Shown here in pieces: positions 33,166-43,049 of a stretch of 64,000 nt of DNA. Each line of letters opens with the position of its first letter. The first letter of the stretch is position 1. The stretch is from positions 372,001 to 436,000 of the forward strand of contig NZ_CP006269.1 of the NCBI RefSeq assembly GCF_000737535.1. The letters run 5' to 3'. The translations under genes were made by a program, and so were the position numbers. The notes under the pieces were generated by a model. It saw only the letters and a program-made list of their open reading frames with translations. It made no database searches and was not told the DNA's origin. The stretch is from Synechococcus sp. KORDI-100. Its GTDB lineage: Bacteria; Cyanobacteriota; Cyanobacteriia; PCC-6307; Cyanobiaceae.

Positions 33166-34224
33166 GGGGCCCCTGTCGTTCTGGCGTTGGCAGAGGCGGG
33201 CAATCATGCCCTCCTCATCGGCCGGAATGACCATCGTTGCGTAGTTCCCCCACCAGCTGAGAGCTCGAGCCAGCTCCCCATGCAGTGTTCTGTCGTGCTC
33301 ACCCACCCCACCAGTGAGTGCGAGCACGTCCACGCCACCAAGGCTGGCGGCCATGGCGCCCAGAAGCTGGACCAGACGGTGGCGGAAGACATCCAGGGCT
33401 TTGATGGCGCTGGCATGTCCTTGCTCGGCCGCTTCTCGGATCTCGCGCATGTCGCCGCCGAAACCTGTGAGACCTTTGAGGCCTGATTGCTTCTGAAGCA
33501 TGGCCGCCATCTGATCCGTGCTGTATCCCTCACGCATCAGCTCCAGCATCATCCCCGGATCGATGGTTCCGGAGCGGGTTGCCATGACCAATCCCTCGAG
33601 CGGGGTGAATCCCATGGTGGTGTCGATGCAACGGCCGCCATGGATCGCGGCCAGGGAGGCCCCAGCTCCGAGATGGGCACTGATCAGTCGCAGGGTCGAC
33701 GGGTCCTGATCCTGTTCGCTCCACCGATCGGCCACGGTCTCTGCGATGTGCTGGTGGTTGATGCCATGAAAGCCGAAACGGCGGAATCCCTTCTGCCTGA
33801 ATTCAGCAGGGATGGCGTAGGTGTAGGCTGCGGCTGGCAGGGTGCTGTGAAAGGCCGTGTCAAAACAGGCCCACTGGGGCAGTGACGGGGCCCAGGCACG
33901 GCCCCATGCCATCCCCATCAGGGCCGGTGGATTGTGCAACGGAGCCAATGGTGTCAGCTGCTCGAGCGTCTTCAGCACGTTCTCTGTGATCTGCGTCGGC
34001 GCCGTGAAGCGTTCACCGCCATGGACGACCCGATGGCCGATCAGGCCGATCCGCTCTCGATGGGGCTCCAGTTCCGGTTCGAGCCATTGTCGAAGGACGT
34101 CCTCAAGATGCTCGCCTGCAGCGATGCTGCGTCCGCTGTGCCAAAGGAAAGCCCCGGTGGAATCCACCAGGGCCGCTTTGAGGCTGGAACTGCCGAGGTT
34201 GATGACCAGGGTCAGATCACCCAT
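33148..34224 (-). CDS. ackA: Acetate kinase
   Basis: A 358-residue protein with the acetate/propionate kinase signatures LVINLGSSSLKAAL at the N-terminus and FGFHGINHQHIA in the middle, plus GHRVVHGGERF and the glycine loop VLALTGGVGEHD. It is somewhat shorter than the usual 400 residues. It converts acetyl-phosphate + ADP to acetate + ATP. The start overlaps the glycogen phosphorylase stop (TGATG), so it is co-translated with glgP. With the upstream phosphoketolase it can turn sugar phosphates into acetate and ATP. Confidence 0.93.
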   Translation of the reverse strand: MGDLTLVINLGSSSLKAALVDSTGAFLWHSGRSIAAGEHLEDVLRQWLEPELEPHRERIGLIGHRVVHGGERFTAPTQITENVLKTLEQLTPLAPLHNPPALMGMAWGRAWAPSLPQWACFDTAFHSTLPAAAYTYAIPAEFRQKGFRRFGFHGINHQHIAETVADRWSEQDQDPSTLRLISAHLGAGASLAAIHGGRCIDTTMGFTPLEGLVMATRSGTIDPGMMLELMREGYSTDQMAAMLQKQSGLKGLTGFGGDMREIREAAEQGHASAIKALDVFRHRLVQLLGAMAASLGGVDVLALTGGVGEHDRTLHGELARALSWWGNYATMVIPADEEGMIARLCQRQNDRGPSAAIG

Positions 34225-36746
34225 CAGCGAACGTCACAGGTGATCTCAACGTTGAGGGGGTCGACGTTCCAGATGTTCCGGCAGTACTCCGCGATGGAGC
34301 GGTCGGAGGAGAAGAACCCGGTCCGGGCCGTGTTCAGCAGGGACATCCGATTCCAGTGCATCCGATCGGTCCAGGCGAGGCTGACCGCTTCCTGAGCCCT
34401 GACGTAATCGCCGAAGTCGGCCATGACGAAGAAGGGGTCGTTGCCTGTGAGGTTGTCCATCAGCGGACGGAACAGCTCCCCATCGCCATTGCTGAAGTGG
34501 CCCATCTCAATCAGCCTCAGTGCTTCCTGCAGCTCAGGGATGGCGGCAATGAAATCACCGGGGCGGTAGCCCTGTTCCTTGAGGGCTTTGATCTCCTCGA
34601 CGGTTTTGCCGAAGAGGAAGAAGTTTTCGGCGCCCACCAGCTCACGGATCTCCACATTGGCTCCGTCGAGGGTGCCGATGGTGAGGGCACCATTCATGGC
34701 GAACTTCATGTTGCCTGTCCCTGAAGCTTCCTTGCCTGCGGTGGAGATCTGCTCCGAGAGGTCGGAGGCGGGATACACCTGCTCTGAAAGCTTCACGTTG
34801 TAATCCGGCAGGAACACCACCCGCAGGCGGCCGTCCATGTCGGGATCACTGTTGATGGTGTCGGCAATGCCGTTGATGAAGCGGATGATCAACTTGGCCA
34901 TGTAGTAGCCGGGAGCCGCCTTGCCACCGAAGATCACCGTTCGAGGAGCCATCCCCTCGGCCTGACCGTTCTTGATGCGCAGGTACTGGGTGATTACCTG
35001 CAGGGCGTTGAGGTGCTGACGCTTGTATTCGTGAATCCGCTTCACCTGAACGTCGAAGAGGGTGGAGGGATCAACCAGCACACCGGTGTTCTTGTGGATG
35101 TAGCCAGCCAGCTTGCGCTTCACGGACAGCTTCGTCTCACCCCACTGCTCGAGGAATCCCTGATCGTTCTGGAACTCCTCGAGCTTGCGCAGAGACTCCA
35201 TGTTGGAGATCCAGTCCTTGCCGACATGGGCATCCAGAAGCGTCGCCAGACCTGGGTTGGAGAGGGCGACCCAACGTCGGGGCGTGACGCCGTTGGTGAC
35301 ATTGGTGAACTTGTCTGGCCAGAGCTCGGCGAATTCCGGCAGCAGATCGGTCTTCACCAGATCGGAGTGAAGAGCGGCCACCCCATTGACGTGATGAGCG
35401 CCGATGGTGGCCAGGTGGGCCATCCGCACCGCCTTGCTGCCCTCTTCATCGATGATCGAGAGCTTGCGTTGCATCGCATCGTTGCCCGGGTAGCGAATGC
35501 GCACCTGCTGCAGGAAACGACGGTTGATCTCGTAGATCAGCTCCAGGTGCCTCGGCAGCAGATTGCCGAACAGGTTGAGGTCCCATTTCTCGAGGGCCTC
35601 GGGCAGCAAGGTGTGATTCGTGTAAGCCACGGAACGGGAGGTGATGTCCCAGGCCTTGTCCCACTCCATGTGGCGATCGTCGATCAGCAGGCGCATCAGC
35701 TCCGCCACGGCGATGGCGGGGTGGGTGTCGTTCAGCTGGACGGTCCAGTAGTTCGGGAAGTCCTCAACGGGAAGTCCTCGGTTGTCCAGGCTGCGCAGCA
35801 TGTCCTGCAATGAGCAGCTCACAAAGAAGTGCTGCTGCTTCAGGCGCAGGCGCCGGCCTTCGTCGGTGCCGTCGTTGGGATACAGAACCTTGGAGAGGGT
35901 TTCGCTGCCCACCTTCTCTTCGACAGCGCCGTAGTAATCGCCGATGTTGAAGGCGTAGAAATCGAAGCTCTCGGTGGCGTCGGCTCGCCAGAGGCGCAGG
36001 CGATCGCAGATGTTGACCCTGTAGCCGAGCGTCGGCACATCGTGGGGGACACCGATGGCGTGTTCCGCCGGAATCCAGCGGGAGCGGTAGTTGCCCTTGT
36101 CATCGATATAGCTCTCGGTGCGGCCGCCGAAGCCGACGAAACAGGCTTCATCGGGTTGGGGGAGTTCCCACGGCCAGCCGCCCTTCAGCCATTTGTCGGT
36201 GATTTCCACCTGCCAGCCGTCGCGGATGAGCTGGTCGAAAATGCCGAATTCGTAGCGGATGCCGTAGCCGGTGGCAGGAATCTTGAGGCTGGCCAGCGAT
36301 TCCATGTAGCAGGCCGCCAGTCGACCGAGGCCGCCGTTGCCAAGACCCGGCTCCTCCTCGACTTCAAGAATCTGCTGTAGAGACTCGATGCCGAAATTGC
36401 GCAGGGCTTCTTCGGCTTCCTTCTGGATCCCCAGGTTGAGCAGATTGTTGTTGAGCTGCGGGCCGATCAGGAATTCGGCGGAGAGGTAGGCAACCGCTTT
36501 CTGGGGATGGGCGCGCATCGCTTCCATCGTCGCCAGATAACGGGTCATCAAACGGTCCCGCACCGCGTAACTCAGGGCCATGTACAGGTCATGGCGACTG
36601 GCGGTGGGGGCCAGTTTTCCGAGCGTGAAGAAGAGGTGCTCGGTCATCCCGTCGAACACGCTCTTGGCATCGAGGCCGGCGCGTTCGGGATCGTTGTAAC
36701 AACCGGGGGTCGGCAGTCGCAGATCGAGAGGTTGTGAGGCGGTCAT
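34224..36746 (-). CDS. glgP: Glycogen/starch phosphorylase
   Basis: I use ATG 36746 (MTASQPLDLRL), which gives 840 residues; an ATG ten codons upstream is also in frame. The pyridoxal-phosphate site EASGTGNMKFAMNGALTIGT is intact, and GNGGLGRLAACYMESLAS and EYKRQHLNALQ are present. It releases glucose-1-phosphate from glycogen. It lies between phosphoketolase and acetate kinase in a minus-strand operon, so stored glycogen can feed a fermentative or overflow route to acetate. Confidence 0.95.
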   Translation of the reverse strand: MTASQPLDLRLPTPGCYNDPERAGLDAKSVFDGMTEHLFFTLGKLAPTASRHDLYMALSYAVRDRLMTRYLATMEAMRAHPQKAVAYLSAEFLIGPQLNNNLLNLGIQKEAEEALRNFGIESLQQILEVEEEPGLGNGGLGRLAACYMESLASLKIPATGYGIRYEFGIFDQLIRDGWQVEITDKWLKGGWPWELPQPDEACFVGFGGRTESYIDDKGNYRSRWIPAEHAIGVPHDVPTLGYRVNICDRLRLWRADATESFDFYAFNIGDYYGAVEEKVGSETLSKVLYPNDGTDEGRRLRLKQQHFFVSCSLQDMLRSLDNRGLPVEDFPNYWTVQLNDTHPAIAVAELMRLLIDDRHMEWDKAWDITSRSVAYTNHTLLPEALEKWDLNLFGNLLPRHLELIYEINRRFLQQVRIRYPGNDAMQRKLSIIDEEGSKAVRMAHLATIGAHHVNGVAALHSDLVKTDLLPEFAELWPDKFTNVTNGVTPRRWVALSNPGLATLLDAHVGKDWISNMESLRKLEEFQNDQGFLEQWGETKLSVKRKLAGYIHKNTGVLVDPSTLFDVQVKRIHEYKRQHLNALQVITQYLRIKNGQAEGMAPRTVIFGGKAAPGYYMAKLIIRFINGIADTINSDPDMDGRLRVVFLPDYNVKLSEQVYPASDLSEQISTAGKEASGTGNMKFAMNGALTIGTLDGANVEIRELVGAENFFLFGKTVEEIKALKEQGYRPGDFIAAIPELQEALRLIEMGHFSNGDGELFRPLMDNLTGNDPFFVMADFGDYVRAQEAVSLAWTDRMHWNRMSLLNTARTGFFSSDRSIAEYCRNIWNVDPLNVEITCDVR

Positions 36747-36810
36747 GACGACAGAAAGGTGGAAGGGGACAGCCATGGCTCTCCCCGTTGTTCAGTGATG
36801 CAGTGCAGGC

Positions 36811-39240
36811 TCAGCAGGTACCCGAACCGGTGCCGTACCTCCAACGCCAGTTGTTGATCTCGGGAGAATCCATTCCCACGGTGTAGGCGTAGTTGCGATG
36901 CTTCTGGATTTCGTCCTTCATGCGCTCCTTGACGTGGGCGGCACGGGAGCCGAGTTTGTCGACGCGGTCGATCACGTCGATCACCAGATTGAAGCGATCG
37001 ATCTGGTTGCTGATCGCAAGCTCAAGCGGGGTGTTGATGTTGCCGTGCTCCTTGTACCCCCGCACGTGCAGCCTGTGGGCGCAACGACGGCGATAGGCCA
37101 GGCGGTGAATCAGCCAGGGATAGCCGTGGAAGTTGAAGATCACCGGTTTGTCCGGCGTGAAGAGGCTGTCGAAGTCGGCATCGCTGAGGCCGTGGGGATG
37201 CTCGCTGTCGGGTGAGAGCGCAAACAGTTTCACCACGTTCACGTAGCGGACCTTGAGCTGGGGAATCTGTTCCCGCAGGATTTCGATCGCCGCGAGGGTC
37301 TCCTTGGTGGGAATGTCACCGGCGGACGCCATCACAACATCGGGTTCGTCGAGCTCGGTGCCGCAGTCGTCGTTGCAGGCCCATTCCCAGATGCCTGCGC
37401 CTTTGGCCACGTGGCGACGGGCCGCTTCGAGGTCGAGATACTGCAGATGCTTCTGCTTGTCGGAAACGATGATGTTGGAGACATTCGTTTCAACGAGCGC
37501 TTTCTCAGCGACGGCCAGAAGACTGTTGGCATCGGCGGGGAGGTAAACGCGGGTGATCGACCCCTTCTTGTTGCCGGCCAGATCCATGAAGCCAGGATCC
37601 TGGTGGGTGAAGCCGTTGTGATCCTGACGCCAGACGGTGGAGGAGATCAGGATGTTCCAGGGCCCGATCGGCGCACGCCAGGGAATCTCCTCGCAGTGCT
37701 CCAGCCACTTGCAGTGCTGGTTGTACATCGAGGAGACCACGTGGGCGAAGGCTTCATAGGTGTGGAAAAAGCCGTTGCGACCGGTGTAGAGGTAGCCCTC
37801 CATCATCCCCACGAGGGTGTGCTCGGAGAGCATCTCGATTACCGAGCCATCCCGTGACAACTCGCTTCCATTGAGGTCTTCCGGCAGGAAGTTGGCCATC
37901 CAGACCTTCTTCGAAGCTTCGTAGACCGCCTGAAGACGGTTGGAGTGGGTTTCGTCCGGACCGAACAGGCGATAACCGCCGGGGTTGTCGCGAATCAGAT
38001 CGCGAATCACCTCCCCGAGGGGGTAGGTGTTCTCCTTTTCCGTGGTGCCAGGAGAGTCGACGGGCACGGCATGGTTCTCGATCGCCGGGAACAGCAGGTC
38101 CTTGCGCAGAACGCCGCCGTTGGTGTTGGGATTGCTGCCCATACGACGATCTCCTCTGGGGGATTGATCGCGGATGAACTGTTTGACGGAACCATCGTCT
38201 TCAAACAGCTCCCAGGGCCGGTAGCTCTTCATCCACTCTTCGAGCATCCGCAGATGGCTCTCGTTGGTCTGAACGTCGGCGACGGGAACCTGGTGGGAGC
38301 GCCAGAAGTTCTCGATCTTCTTGCCGTCAACTTCCTGGGGGCCCGTCCAACCCTTGGGCGACCTCAGCACGATCATCGGCCAGCGGGGGCGGAACGCTTC
38401 GCCGCTGATGCGGGCCTGCTCCTGCTGCGCACGAATGTCGAGAACGGCTTGTTCCAGAGCAATCGACATCTCGCGGTGCATCGTCATCGGGTCGGAGCCC
38501 TCAACGAAGATCGGTGTCCAGCCATACCCGCGGAAGAGGCTCTCGAGCTCTTCGTGGTCGATCCGGCTCAGGATCGTGGGATTGGCAATCTTGTAGCCGT
38601 TCAGGTGCAGGATCGGAAGAACAGCACCATCCCGGATCGGATTGATGAATTTGTTGATGTGCCAGCTGGTGGCCAGCGGTCCGGTCTCCGCCTCACCGTC
38701 CCCAACGCAGGCGATCGTGATCAACTCAGGGTTGTCGAGGATGGACCCGCAGGCGTGGGAGAGGACGTAACCGAGCTCACCACCCTCATGAATGGAGCCC
38801 GGCATCTCGGCGGTGCAGTGGCTGCCGATGTGCCCCGGGAAGGAGAACATCTTGAAGAACTTCTTCAGCCCTTCTTCGTCGATTGATTTATCGGGATAAC
38901 GATCGGTGTAGCTGCCGTCGATGTAAACGGGACCTCGAGCCCCGGGGGCACCGTGACCAGGACCTGACATGTAGATCATGTTCAGGTCGTATTTGTTGAT
39001 CAAGCGGTTGGCATGGGTCCAGATGAAGGCCTGGCCGGGACTCGATCCCCAGTGACCCAGCAGGCGGGGCTTGATATGTTCTGCACGAAGGGGCTCCTTG
39101 AGCAGAGGGTTGTCCTGGAGATAAATCATGCCGACGGCCAGGTAGTTGGCCGTGCGCCAGTAGGCGTCGAGGTTCTGCAACTCCTCGTCTGAAGGAGATT
39201 GAACGGCAGCAAATGATTGCTGTTGATGCGCGGTCGTCAT
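36811..39240 (-). CDS. xfp: Xylulose-5-phosphate/fructose-6-phosphate phosphoketolase
   Basis: The 809-residue protein has the phosphoketolase signatures SGPGHGAPGARGPVYIDGSY, the ThDP-binding CVGDGEAETGPLATSWHINK, and EGYLYTGRNGFF. It splits xylulose-5-P or fructose-6-P with phosphate into acetyl-phosphate plus glyceraldehyde-3-P or erythrose-4-P. It is the first gene of an apparent xfp-glgP-ackA operon, with 64 bp before glgP. The product acetyl-P is the acetate kinase substrate. Confidence 0.96.
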   Translation of the reverse strand: MTTAHQQQSFAAVQSPSDEELQNLDAYWRTANYLAVGMIYLQDNPLLKEPLRAEHIKPRLLGHWGSSPGQAFIWTHANRLINKYDLNMIYMSGPGHGAPGARGPVYIDGSYTDRYPDKSIDEEGLKKFFKMFSFPGHIGSHCTAEMPGSIHEGGELGYVLSHACGSILDNPELITIACVGDGEAETGPLATSWHINKFINPIRDGAVLPILHLNGYKIANPTILSRIDHEELESLFRGYGWTPIFVEGSDPMTMHREMSIALEQAVLDIRAQQEQARISGEAFRPRWPMIVLRSPKGWTGPQEVDGKKIENFWRSHQVPVADVQTNESHLRMLEEWMKSYRPWELFEDDGSVKQFIRDQSPRGDRRMGSNPNTNGGVLRKDLLFPAIENHAVPVDSPGTTEKENTYPLGEVIRDLIRDNPGGYRLFGPDETHSNRLQAVYEASKKVWMANFLPEDLNGSELSRDGSVIEMLSEHTLVGMMEGYLYTGRNGFFHTYEAFAHVVSSMYNQHCKWLEHCEEIPWRAPIGPWNILISSTVWRQDHNGFTHQDPGFMDLAGNKKGSITRVYLPADANSLLAVAEKALVETNVSNIIVSDKQKHLQYLDLEAARRHVAKGAGIWEWACNDDCGTELDEPDVVMASAGDIPTKETLAAIEILREQIPQLKVRYVNVVKLFALSPDSEHPHGLSDADFDSLFTPDKPVIFNFHGYPWLIHRLAYRRRCAHRLHVRGYKEHGNINTPLELAISNQIDRFNLVIDVIDRVDKLGSRAAHVKERMKDEIQKHRNYAYTVGMDSPEINNWRWRYGTGSGTC

Positions 39241-39464
39241 GAATGGCTCGAAGTTTCAAAGCTGTTCAGGTCACCCACGGGCTCAGAGGGACGATGCTCC
39301 GTCCGAGCGATGCGGTTGTCTGGAAAGTAGCCATCTCGTTCCGCCCTGCCGACAAAGATCTCGACAAGCTTTCGCTTCTCGTCCAAACGGGACCATTCCG
39401 TCTCCTTCGGAGCAGTCCGCTTTTGGAATCACCACTAATCTCGGCGTGACCGCACCGCAGCACC

Positions 39465-40847
39465 ATGCTGTTACCCACCCTGCTGAGCGAGATCAGCAGT
39501 CACGACCTGGAAGTGGCGGAGACTCTGATTGGTGTGCTCCGATTCATTCTGATTTTTGTCGGCGCCAGAACGCTGGCTGAAATTCTTTGTCGTCTCGAGT
39601 TACCCACAATTCTTGGCGAGCTGCTCGCTGGCGTCATCATCGGCGCTTCCGGCCTGCATCTGCTGGTGCCACCGGAGACCGGTGTTCAGCTCAGCGCCGC
39701 CTTTTCGGATGTTGTGGCCGGTCTGGCCCACATCCCCGCTGACGAGATTCCAGAGCTGTACGAAGAGACCTTCGGAGCTCTGCAATCCGTGTCCACCCTC
39801 GGCCTCTACTCGCTGTTGTTCCTGACGGGACTTGAAAGTGAGCTGGAGGAACTGATGGCCGTTGGTGTTCAGGCCTTTACCGTTGCCGTTGTTGGTGTTG
39901 TGCTCCCGTTCGCTCTCGGAACCTTGGGTCTGATGGCGATTTTCCATGTCGATGCGATCCCGGCCATCTTTGCAGGTGCATCGATGACAGCGACCAGCAT
40001 CGGGATCACGGCCAGTGTCTTTGGGGAACTCGGTTATCTGCGGACCCGAGAGGGGCAGATCGTGATCGGCGCCGCCGTGCTCGATGACATCCTCGGCATC
40101 GTGATTCTGGCTGTGGTGGTCTCCCTGGCAGCCGGCGGAACCCTCGAGATCGCTCCCATCGTGCAGCTTGTGGTGGCTGCGGTTGTGTTCGTGGTTGTCG
40201 CCCTGCTGCTCAGTCAGAAAGCAGCGCCGGCGTTTGACTGGGTGATTGATCAGCTCAAGGCGCCTGGAGCCAAGCTGATCGGTGCCTATCTGTTGCTTGC
40301 TCTCAGCTGCTTCGCGGCAACCGCCATCGGACTTGAGGCGGCGCTGGGTGCGTTCGCAGGGGGCCTGATCGTCAGCACCTCTAAGCACCGCGAAGAGATT
40401 CAGACCGCCGTGACGCCGATCGTGGCGTTGTTCGCCACAGTCTTCTTTGTGTTGGTGGGTGCGGGCATGGACCTGTCGGTGATCAACCCGGCCGATCCCG
40501 CGGCTCGTTCGGCCCTGGTGATCGCTGGCTTCCTGTTTGTGGTAGCGATCATCGGCAAGGTTGCGGCCGGGTGGGCCGTGTTCAGCGACAAACCCACGAA
40601 TCACCTGGTGGTGGGTCTGGGAATGATGCCCCGGGGCGAGGTCGGTCTGATCTTCCTGGGATTGGGCACAGCCTCGGGTCTGCTCAATCCCGGACTGGAA
40701 GCGGCCATCCTGCTGATGGTGATCGGAACCACCTTCCTGGCACCAGTGTTGCTTCGTCTCGTTCTGAAAGGCAAGCCGCCTGAAAAGGGCGACATGGTGC
40801 CCGATGAATTCGTGGCCGATCCCACGGCCGGAACCTCGACGATCTGA
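39465..40847 (+). CDS. Cation:proton antiporter (CPA2/Kef type)
   Basis: The 460-residue protein has about 12 membrane helices and the CPA2 phrases ILGELLAGVIIGASGLHLL, FAGASMTATSIGI, VLDDILGIVIL (the paired acidic residues of the transport site), and GLGMMPRGEVGLIF. It exchanges Na+ or K+ for H+, and marine cyanobacteria use several such carriers. No C-terminal TrkA-N or USP domain is seen. The 224-bp gap from xfp holds the divergent promoters but no clear motif. Confidence 0.92.
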   Translation: MLLPTLLSEISSHDLEVAETLIGVLRFILIFVGARTLAEILCRLELPTILGELLAGVIIGASGLHLLVPPETGVQLSAAFSDVVAGLAHIPADEIPELYEETFGALQSVSTLGLYSLLFLTGLESELEELMAVGVQAFTVAVVGVVLPFALGTLGLMAIFHVDAIPAIFAGASMTATSIGITASVFGELGYLRTREGQIVIGAAVLDDILGIVILAVVVSLAAGGTLEIAPIVQLVVAAVVFVVVALLLSQKAAPAFDWVIDQLKAPGAKLIGAYLLLALSCFAATAIGLEAALGAFAGGLIVSTSKHREEIQTAVTPIVALFATVFFVLVGAGMDLSVINPADPAARSALVIAGFLFVVAIIGKVAAGWAVFSDKPTNHLVVGLGMMPRGEVGLIFLGLGTASGLLNPGLEAAILLMVIGTTFLAPVLLRLVLKGKPPEKGDMVPDEFVADPTAGTSTI

Positions 40848-40873
40848 TCGTTGGTCTGAAGGCTCAGGAAGCT

Positions 40874-41200
40874 TCAGCTGTTCTCCTGACCGTTATCCGA
40901 CAACAGCAGCAGCAGACTCCAGCCGATCCCGATCAGGGCCAGGCTGGAGGCCCAACCGGGTCCAAGGGTCCAGCTGAACATCAGCTGGGTCACCAGTCCC
41001 ACGGCCATCGCCAGCAGCAGACTGCTAGCGATCAGAACGGCCTGACGGCCTGATTCCGGTACAGGGCTTGCGTCCAGACTCTTCTCGAAGCGAGCCAGCG
41101 GACCGCTCAGGGGGATGTACAGCGCCAGTGCCCAGAACAGGGCTCCTCGCCAGATGGCCGGTTCAGCCAGCGGGCCGCCGATCACCTCGTAGCTCTGCAT
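40874..41200 (-). CDS. Three-helix membrane protein
   Basis: The 108 residues have hydrophobic helices at IWRGALFWALALYIPLSGPL, AVLIASSLLLAMAVGLVTQL and GWASSLALIGIGWSLLLLLS. No family recognised, but the length and hydrophobicity agree with conserved small cyanobacterial membrane proteins. It converges with the antiporter and diverges from the hydrolase gene. Confidence 0.65.
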   Translation of the reverse strand: MQSYEVIGGPLAEPAIWRGALFWALALYIPLSGPLARFEKSLDASPVPESGRQAVLIASSLLLAMAVGLVTQLMFSWTLGPGWASSLALIGIGWSLLLLLSDNGQENS

Positions 41201-41248
41201 TCAGCCCCACGGTTGAGCTGCCTAGCATCGCCGCTTCCGCGCCGGACT

Positions 41249-42163
41249 GTGGAGTCCTTCACCTGGAATTACCTCGACCATCCCGTCCACAGCGTGCGCC
41301 AGAGGCCTCCGCAGCAGCTGAGCGACAGGGATCAGCCGGCGGTGCTGCTGGTGCATGGATTCGGCGCCTCCACCGACCACTGGCGGCACAACATTCCGGC
41401 CTTGGCGGACCGTTATGAGGTTCACGCCCTGGACCTGCTGGGCTTTGGCCGCAGTGCCAAACCTCAGGGTCTTCCCTATGGAGGTGGCCTCTGGCGCGAT
41501 CAGCTTGTGGCCTATGTCCATGACCAGATCGGTCGCCCCACGGTGATTGCTGGGAATTCCCTCGGCGGTTTTGCCGCATTGGCGGCCGGAGCCGCTCTTC
41601 AGGACACCTGTGCCGGCGTTGTACTGCTCAATGCGGCTGGTCCCTTCAGCGACGAGCAACAACCTCCCAAAGGTCTTGCTGCGATCGCCCGTCAAACGAT
41701 TGGGAGCGCTCTCCTGAAGAGTCCGGTGCTGCAGAGGCTTCTGTTTGAAAATCTGCGCCGACCGGCCACGATCCGACGCACCCTCAACCGGGTGTATGTC
41801 GATCGCACGAACGTCGACGATTTTCTTGTGGAGTCGATCCGTCGACCATCCCTGGATCCGGGAGCGTTCGGCGTCTTTCGCACCGTGTTCGATATCCCAC
41901 GGGGCCAACCGCTGGATGAGTTGTTCGTCGAACTTCAGGCCCCGCTGCTTCTGCTCTGGGGAATCCGTGATCCCTGGATCAATGCACCGGGGCGGAGATC
42001 CAGCTTCCAGCGCCATGCTCCCGCTGCTACCACCGAAGTGGTTCTGGAAGCGGGCCACTGCCCCCATGACGAAGTTCCCGATCAGGTGAACGAAGCGCTC
42101 CTGCATTGGCTGTCCGAGCTTGAGGTGAGCCAGCGCACAAGCTGTCCTGAAGACCACAGTTAG
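41249..42163 (+). CDS. Alpha/beta-hydrolase
   Basis: The 304-residue product (GTG 41249; a TTG at 41213 is open in frame) has the oxyanion motif LLVHGFGASTDHW, nucleophile elbow AGNSLGG, acid LLWGIRDPW and histidine AGHCPHDEVP, so the catalytic triad is complete. It resembles cyanobacterial hydrolases of the haloperoxidase/epoxide-hydrolase branch; the substrate is unknown. The epimerase gene begins 28 bp downstream on the same strand. Confidence 0.88.
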   Translation: MESFTWNYLDHPVHSVRQRPPQQLSDRDQPAVLLVHGFGASTDHWRHNIPALADRYEVHALDLLGFGRSAKPQGLPYGGGLWRDQLVAYVHDQIGRPTVIAGNSLGGFAALAAGAALQDTCAGVVLLNAAGPFSDEQQPPKGLAAIARQTIGSALLKSPVLQRLLFENLRRPATIRRTLNRVYVDRTNVDDFLVESIRRPSLDPGAFGVFRTVFDIPRGQPLDELFVELQAPLLLLWGIRDPWINAPGRRSSFQRHAPAATTEVVLEAGHCPHDEVPDQVNEALLHWLSELEVSQRTSCPEDHS

Positions 42164-42190
42164 TTTCCGGCCATCTGAAACGACCGGCGG

Positions 42191-43045
42191 ATGTCGATGA
42201 CACTGACCCAGCAAACCGACCCATACCTGCACTGGGAATTCGTCCATCCCGCCAGCGGAGATCGGCTGCGCATTGTTCCGGAGCGCGGTGGCCTCGTCAC
42301 CGAATGGCGTTGCGGTGATCGTGACGTTCTTTACTTCGATGCAGAGCGCTACATCGACCCGACCAAAAGCATTCGTGGCGGCATTCCCGTGCTGTTTCCG
42401 ATCTGTGGAAACGTGCCCGGTGATGTCCTGCCGCTGAATGGGGTCGATTACACCCTGCAGCAGCATGGCTTCGCCCGTGATCTTCCCTGGCAGCTGCAGC
42501 TGCTGGAGGATCAGACGGGCATCAGCCTCAACCTCAGCGATACGGAGACGACCCGTGCCTCCTACCCCTTCTCCTTTCTGATCGAGATGCAGGTTCGCCC
42601 TGTGGCCCAGGCCCTCGAGATCGGCATCTCGATCCTCAATCGCAGTGAGCAGACGATGACGTTCAGCTTCGGCTTACACCCCTATTTCAACGTAACCGAT
42701 CCGGCTGAGGTTGAGCTGGAAGGCCTGAATGAGCGTTGCTTCAACCATCTCGAGATGGCCGACACCGACACCGCATCCCAGCTGGGTCGGCTTTCGGAGG
42801 GGGTGGATTTCCTCTGTCGTCCCGCCGGTCCGGTGACGCTGATCGATCGGGTCGATGGAGCCCATGTGCAGCTGCAGCATCAGCCCCCCATGGATCTCAC
42901 GGTGATCTGGACGGACCCTCCCCGGAGGATGGTCTGCGTGGAGCCCTGGACCGGTCCTCGCCAGGCTCTGATCTCCGGTGATCGAAGGCTGGAGATCCAG
43001 CCAGGTGCTCGCAGTCAACTCAACTGCCGGTACGCCGTCTCTTGA
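42191..43045 (+). CDS. Aldose/hexose-6-phosphate 1-epimerase
   Basis: A 284-residue galactose-mutarotase-like beta-sandwich: GIPVLFPICGN and LQQHGFARDLPW (catalytic His region), FSFGLHPYFNV (second His), and the late TDPPRRMVCVEPWTG containing the catalytic Glu. It interconverts alpha and beta anomers of hexoses or hexose-6-phosphate. The proximity to glycogen breakdown genes is loose, not operonic. Confidence 0.9.
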   Translation: MSMTLTQQTDPYLHWEFVHPASGDRLRIVPERGGLVTEWRCGDRDVLYFDAERYIDPTKSIRGGIPVLFPICGNVPGDVLPLNGVDYTLQQHGFARDLPWQLQLLEDQTGISLNLSDTETTRASYPFSFLIEMQVRPVAQALEIGISILNRSEQTMTFSFGLHPYFNVTDPAEVELEGLNERCFNHLEMADTDTASQLGRLSEGVDFLCRPAGPVTLIDRVDGAHVQLQHQPPMDLTVIWTDPPRRMVCVEPWTGPRQALISGDRRLEIQPGARSQLNCRYAVS

Positions 43046-43049
43046 CGTC

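Noticed and set aside
39243-39449. 68-residue frame between xfp and the antiporter
   Set aside because: It has no protein-like pattern, starts two bases past the divergent xfp start and occupies the promoter region.
39600-40604. 334-residue minus-strand frame
   Set aside because: It lies antisense inside the antiporter gene, is rich in His/Gln/Arg as expected for a shadow of GC-rich coding, and shows no domain.
41222-42466. 414-residue minus-strand frame
   Set aside because: Antisense to the alpha/beta-hydrolase and epimerase genes, which have complete catalytic motifs.
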